Made by a program: the position numbers and the translations under genes
The notes under the pieces: model-generated
Database searches by the model: none
Seen by the model: the letters and a program-made list of their open reading frames with translations, nothing else
What the model was told of the DNA's origin: nothing
Origin: Treponema sp. JC4
Lineage (GTDB): Bacteria > Spirochaetota > Spirochaetia > Treponematales > Treponemataceae
Assembly: GCF_000260795.1 (NCBI RefSeq)
Contig: NZ_AJGU01000002.1
Span: 62,001 to 126,000 of the forward strand
Reading direction: 5' to 3'
Length of the DNA stretch: 64,000 bases
Shown here: piece after piece, positions 61,500 through 64,000 of the stretch
How positions within the stretch are numbered: position 1 is the stretch's first letter
Layout of the letters: each line of letters begins with the position of its first letter

Positions 61500-64000
61500 T
61501 TATTCAATATCTAAAATATTTGCAATTTCAGGACGCTTCCATCTTACAGCCAGATCATAAGGAGTATCCCCCGAAATATTTGCAATCTTCTTATCAAGCC
61601 CGTAAGAAATCAAAAGCTTAACAATTTCTTCATCACTTGTTTTTGCAGCATAATGAAGAATTGTATTACCCTGAATATCACACAAAGTTCCAGCATATTT
61701 TGCAATCGTATTCAGAATCTTTGTATCTTTGCTTTCAAGGGCAATTGTTACGCCGTTTCTTCCCTTCTTATCAATCATAAGGAAAGGATCTGCACCGTTT
61801 TGCAAAAGAACTGTCGCAGTATTGTAATATTTATGCTCAATAGCGTAATTCAAGGCTGTGTAACCGTCAGAATCTTTTGTATCAATCGGATAGCCGTAAT
61901 CAATCAGAGTCTGCAGAAGGGCTACAGATTTTCTTGATTTTACTACTATATTAATAGGAGAATTTCCATCACTATCAGTAATTGTGTAGCTGTTTCCAAG
62001 CACATCACGGATTAAAGCAGGATTTGTATTCATCACGATAGAGAAAGGAGTATTATCCTTTTTATCACGGGCAAGAGGATTTCCACCTACATTGCGGATA
62101 AGAGTAATAATTTCCTTATCACCAAGAATTGCTGCTTCATGGAAAGCATTCTGTCCATTAACCTGCTGAAGGTTAGGATTTGCATTATGAACAAGAAGAA
62201 GCTTTACCATATCTTTGTTATTAATTCTGATGGCATCAATCAGCGGAGTAACACCGTTTGTATCACCAACATTTGGATTTGCACCAGATTCAAGAAGTTT
62301 GCGTACAATCAAATATTTACCAGAAACAACAGCCTCAGCAAGAGGAGTTTTTCCAGAAGAGTTCTGGGCATTAACGTTTGCGCCAAGAAGAACAAGTTTA
62401 TCAATTGAGTCAGGAGCATCCCAGCGTACTGCAACGTGAACAGGAGTAGACCCAAGATTATCGCGGTCATAAATATCAGCACCACAGTCAACTACAACCT
62501 GAACTACAGCAGGATTATTTGTTCTTGCTGCACTAAAAAGACAGTTTTCGCCACTGCTGTTTGTTGCAGAAATATCAGCTCCCTTTGAAGTCAAAGATTT
62601 AACTGAATCTGTAAACTGCCATTCTGCAGCATAGTGCAGGACTGTGTTTCCACTGCCATCAGTTGCACGGATAGTTTTAGAAGTAATAAGCCATTCCTGA
62701 ATTTTTGGATAGCGCAATGCCAGACGAAGAGGAGAATTATTATTTGTATTTGTAGAGAAAATATCTGCATTCTTTGCAAGAAGCAGTTCCCCTACCTTCT
62801 GACGGTTTTTAATTACAGCAAGGAAGAGAGCCGAATTACCATCACGGTTACGAAGATTTACATTGTCTGTAAGGCTTACTATATACTGAACCTTAGAAAG
62901 AGGCGCATCCTTTAACAAGGCAACATGAAGAGGTGTATTTCCGTCTGAATCCTGAGTCATGGCATTTTTCTGAGTTACAACGGCTTCAAGCATAGCCTGT
63001 GAACCTTCAAGGGCAAGAGCCAGCGGAGATTTTCCCTTAGCATCCATTGTATGGATATTTGCACCGTTTTCTGTAAGAAGATGAGCAGTTCCAACCTGAT
63101 CCTTCTGAACTGCAATATGAAGAGGAGTTACACCTTCCTTATTACGTACATTTACATCAGCACCGTTATTTGTAAGGATTGAAACTACTTCAACATCAGA
63201 ATTCACCATAATTGCATTATGAAGAACTGTATCACCAAACATATCTTTTTCATTAAGATCTGCACGGTAACTGATTAAAAGTGTATAAATCTCCTGTGTT
63301 CTATCCTTTGGAGTAATTACCATAATAGGAGTTTTTCCAAGATTATCCTTTGAATTAACGTTTGCTCCCGAATCCAGAAGTGCCTTGATAATATCAAGAT
63401 TTCCATAGCGCACAGCCTCATGAAGGGGAGAAGCGCCAGAAGAATCCTGAGCAGAATTATCAGCATCGTTTACAAGAAGGTATTTTTCAATTGCAACATG
63501 ATTCTGAATAGCCGCAATATGAAGAGGAGTCTGTCCGTCATCAAAACGTTCGTCCAGATTTCGGTCAGAAACGGCAGTTTCAAAATAAGCATATTCTTCG
63601 TTGTTTGTTTCAGCGCCACCCAGAATAAGGTCAGCGGCACAGGTTACAGAATCATCATCTGTAAGATTTAAGTAAGCAAGTTCAAGAGGAGTTTTTCCGG
63701 CAGCATTTTTCTGATCAATAGGAAGTTTAAGGGCAGTTGCAACTTCAATTCCCCTTACATTCTTTGACATTACAAAATGATGAACAATTGTATTATCATC
63801 ACTGTCTTTTGCAGCCCCTGTTTTTTCATTAATCATAATGCCGTAGTAGGCAGGACTTGTATTAAGTGCCAGATCCAGTGCCATCTGGCCGTTTCCGTCA
63901 CGGGCAAAAATACAATCCTGATTCTGATTTACAATTGTTTCTGCACTTTCTACAGCGCCGCTTTTAATTGCAAGACTGAGAGGTGTATCACCATTGTAAT
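61500..64000 (-). CDS. Large ankyrin-repeat protein (N-terminus outside the window)
   Basis: About 832 residues visible; the frame is open to the window edge, so an internal ATG at 63884 is not the start. Nearly all of it is ankyrin repeats of 33-35 residues, roughly two dozen, with the pattern G-x-TPLHxA ... LL-x-x-GA-x-(I/V)-(N/D). Clear examples are DGQTPLHIAAIQNHVAIEKYL, LGKTPIMVI and SGKTPLAEAVVSGKYLIVRK. Spacing and sequence are quite regular, so recombination between repeats is possible. There is no catalytic motif; a protein-binding scaffold is likely. Location is unknown without the N-terminus. Confidence 0.9.
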   Translation of the reverse strand, partial: YNGDTPLSLAIKSGAVESAETIVNQNQDCIFARDGNGQMALDLALNTSPAYYGIMINEKTGAAKDSDDNTIVHHFVMSKNVRGIEVATALKLPIDQKNAAGKTPLELAYLNLTDDDSVTCAADLILGGAETNNEEYAYFETAVSDRNLDERFDDGQTPLHIAAIQNHVAIEKYLLVNDADNSAQDSSGASPLHEAVRYGNLDIIKALLDSGANVNSKDNLGKTPIMVITPKDRTQEIYTLLISYRADLNEKDMFGDTVLHNAIMVNSDVEVVSILTNNGADVNVRNKEGVTPLHIAVQKDQVGTAHLLTENGANIHTMDAKGKSPLALALEGSQAMLEAVVTQKNAMTQDSDGNTPLHVALLKDAPLSKVQYIVSLTDNVNLRNRDGNSALFLAVIKNRQKVGELLLAKNADIFSTNTNNNSPLRLALRYPKIQEWLITSKTIRATDGSGNTVLHYAAEWQFTDSVKSLTSKGADISATNSSGENCLFSAARTNNPAVVQVVVDCGADIYDRDNLGSTPVHVAVRWDAPDSIDKLVLLGANVNAQNSSGKTPLAEAVVSGKYLIVRKLLESGANPNVGDTNGVTPLIDAIRINNKDMVKLLLVHNANPNLQQVNGQNAFHEAAILGDKEIITLIRNVGGNPLARDKKDNTPFSIVMNTNPALIRDVLGNSYTITDSDGNSPINIVVKSRKSVALLQTLIDYGYPIDTKDSDGYTALNYAIEHKYYNTATVLLQNGADPFLMIDKKGRNGVTIALESKDTKILNTIAKYAGTLCDIQGNTILHYAAKTSDEEIVKLLISYGLDKKIANISGDTPYDLAVRWKRPEIANILDIE

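Noticed and set aside
61500-63884. Ankyrin protein starting at the ATG at 63884
   Set aside because: Ankyrin-repeat coding continues without a stop from there to the window edge, so the gene is 5'-truncated by the window.
1-64000. CRISPR array, rRNA genes, intact insertion sequence or prophage
   Set aside because: No regularly spaced direct repeats, no rRNA-like sequence, and no transposase other than the Rpn-like family member.

Overview
The window looks like a chromosome segment of a gut- or rumen-type Treponema (Spirochaetota). It is AT-rich, most genes have ATG starts with GGAGG-like ribosome sites, and many predicted lipoproteins have relaxed spirochaete lipoboxes. Supporting content includes tandem CACHE chemoreceptors, GGDEF/EAL proteins, SpoIIE phosphatases, a GGGtGRT protein beside an Fe-S scaffold, and large Treponema-style beta-helix lipoproteins. 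Genus level is an inference from gene content; no rRNA is present.

Layout. 1-129: 5' end of a lipoprotein gene (minus) whose promoter carries a G9 tract between -35 and -10. 561-7.9 kb: leuS, a NamZ/AmiE-like fused murein-recycling lipoprotein, and a secreted 5'-nucleotidase. 7.97-12.35 kb (minus): two membrane SpoIIE-type phosphatases and a STAS antagonist. 12.5-16.4 kb (minus): grpE-dnaK-dnaJ. 16.56-26.3 kb (plus): an overlapping operon of a class III cyclase, a FecR-like protein split by an A8 frameshift, an outer-membrane barrel and two lipoproteins. 26.7-35.1 kb: two giant beta-helix lipoproteins flanking an Rpn/PD-(D/E)XK gene. 35.28-35.62 kb: a compact locus with two convergent promoters, a shared terminator and a 39-residue holin-like peptide, read here as a type I toxin-antitoxin system. 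35.86-37.6 kb: a GH5 cellulase broken at an A6 tract. 37.8-42 kb: two chemoreceptors; then lysA, an EAL phosphodiesterase, gatB, an alpha/beta hydrolase, pflA and a GGDEF cyclase. 50.9-55.7 kb (minus): GGGtGRT protein, Fe-S scaffold, YfiH-type laccase-domain protein, a spirochaetal protein of unknown function, tRNA-Glu and tRNA-Gln. 55.8-61.2 kb (minus): a CBM48 protein, fabZ, a HAD nucleotidase, fabF, fabG and fabD. 61.5-64 kb: a huge ankyrin-repeat protein running off the window.

How it works together. Much of the window concerns the envelope and signalling: surface lipoproteins, cyclase and c-di-GMP enzymes, chemoreceptors and a partner-switching module. The rest is housekeeping (LeuRS, GatB with a tRNA-Gln, the DnaK machine, type II fatty acid synthesis, lysine/DAP metabolism, anaerobic pyruvate formate-lyase activation).

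Most notable non-gene signals: the candidate type I toxin-antitoxin locus; the poly-G promoter; three genes with a -10 box only 6 bases before the ATG and no ribosome site; intergenic GC-rich islands made of near-perfect short-loop palindromes, including an 81/83-bp repeat pair flanking fabF and a 144-bp imperfect palindrome near fabD; and several frame breaks, two at poly-A tracts, which may be real variation or sequence error.
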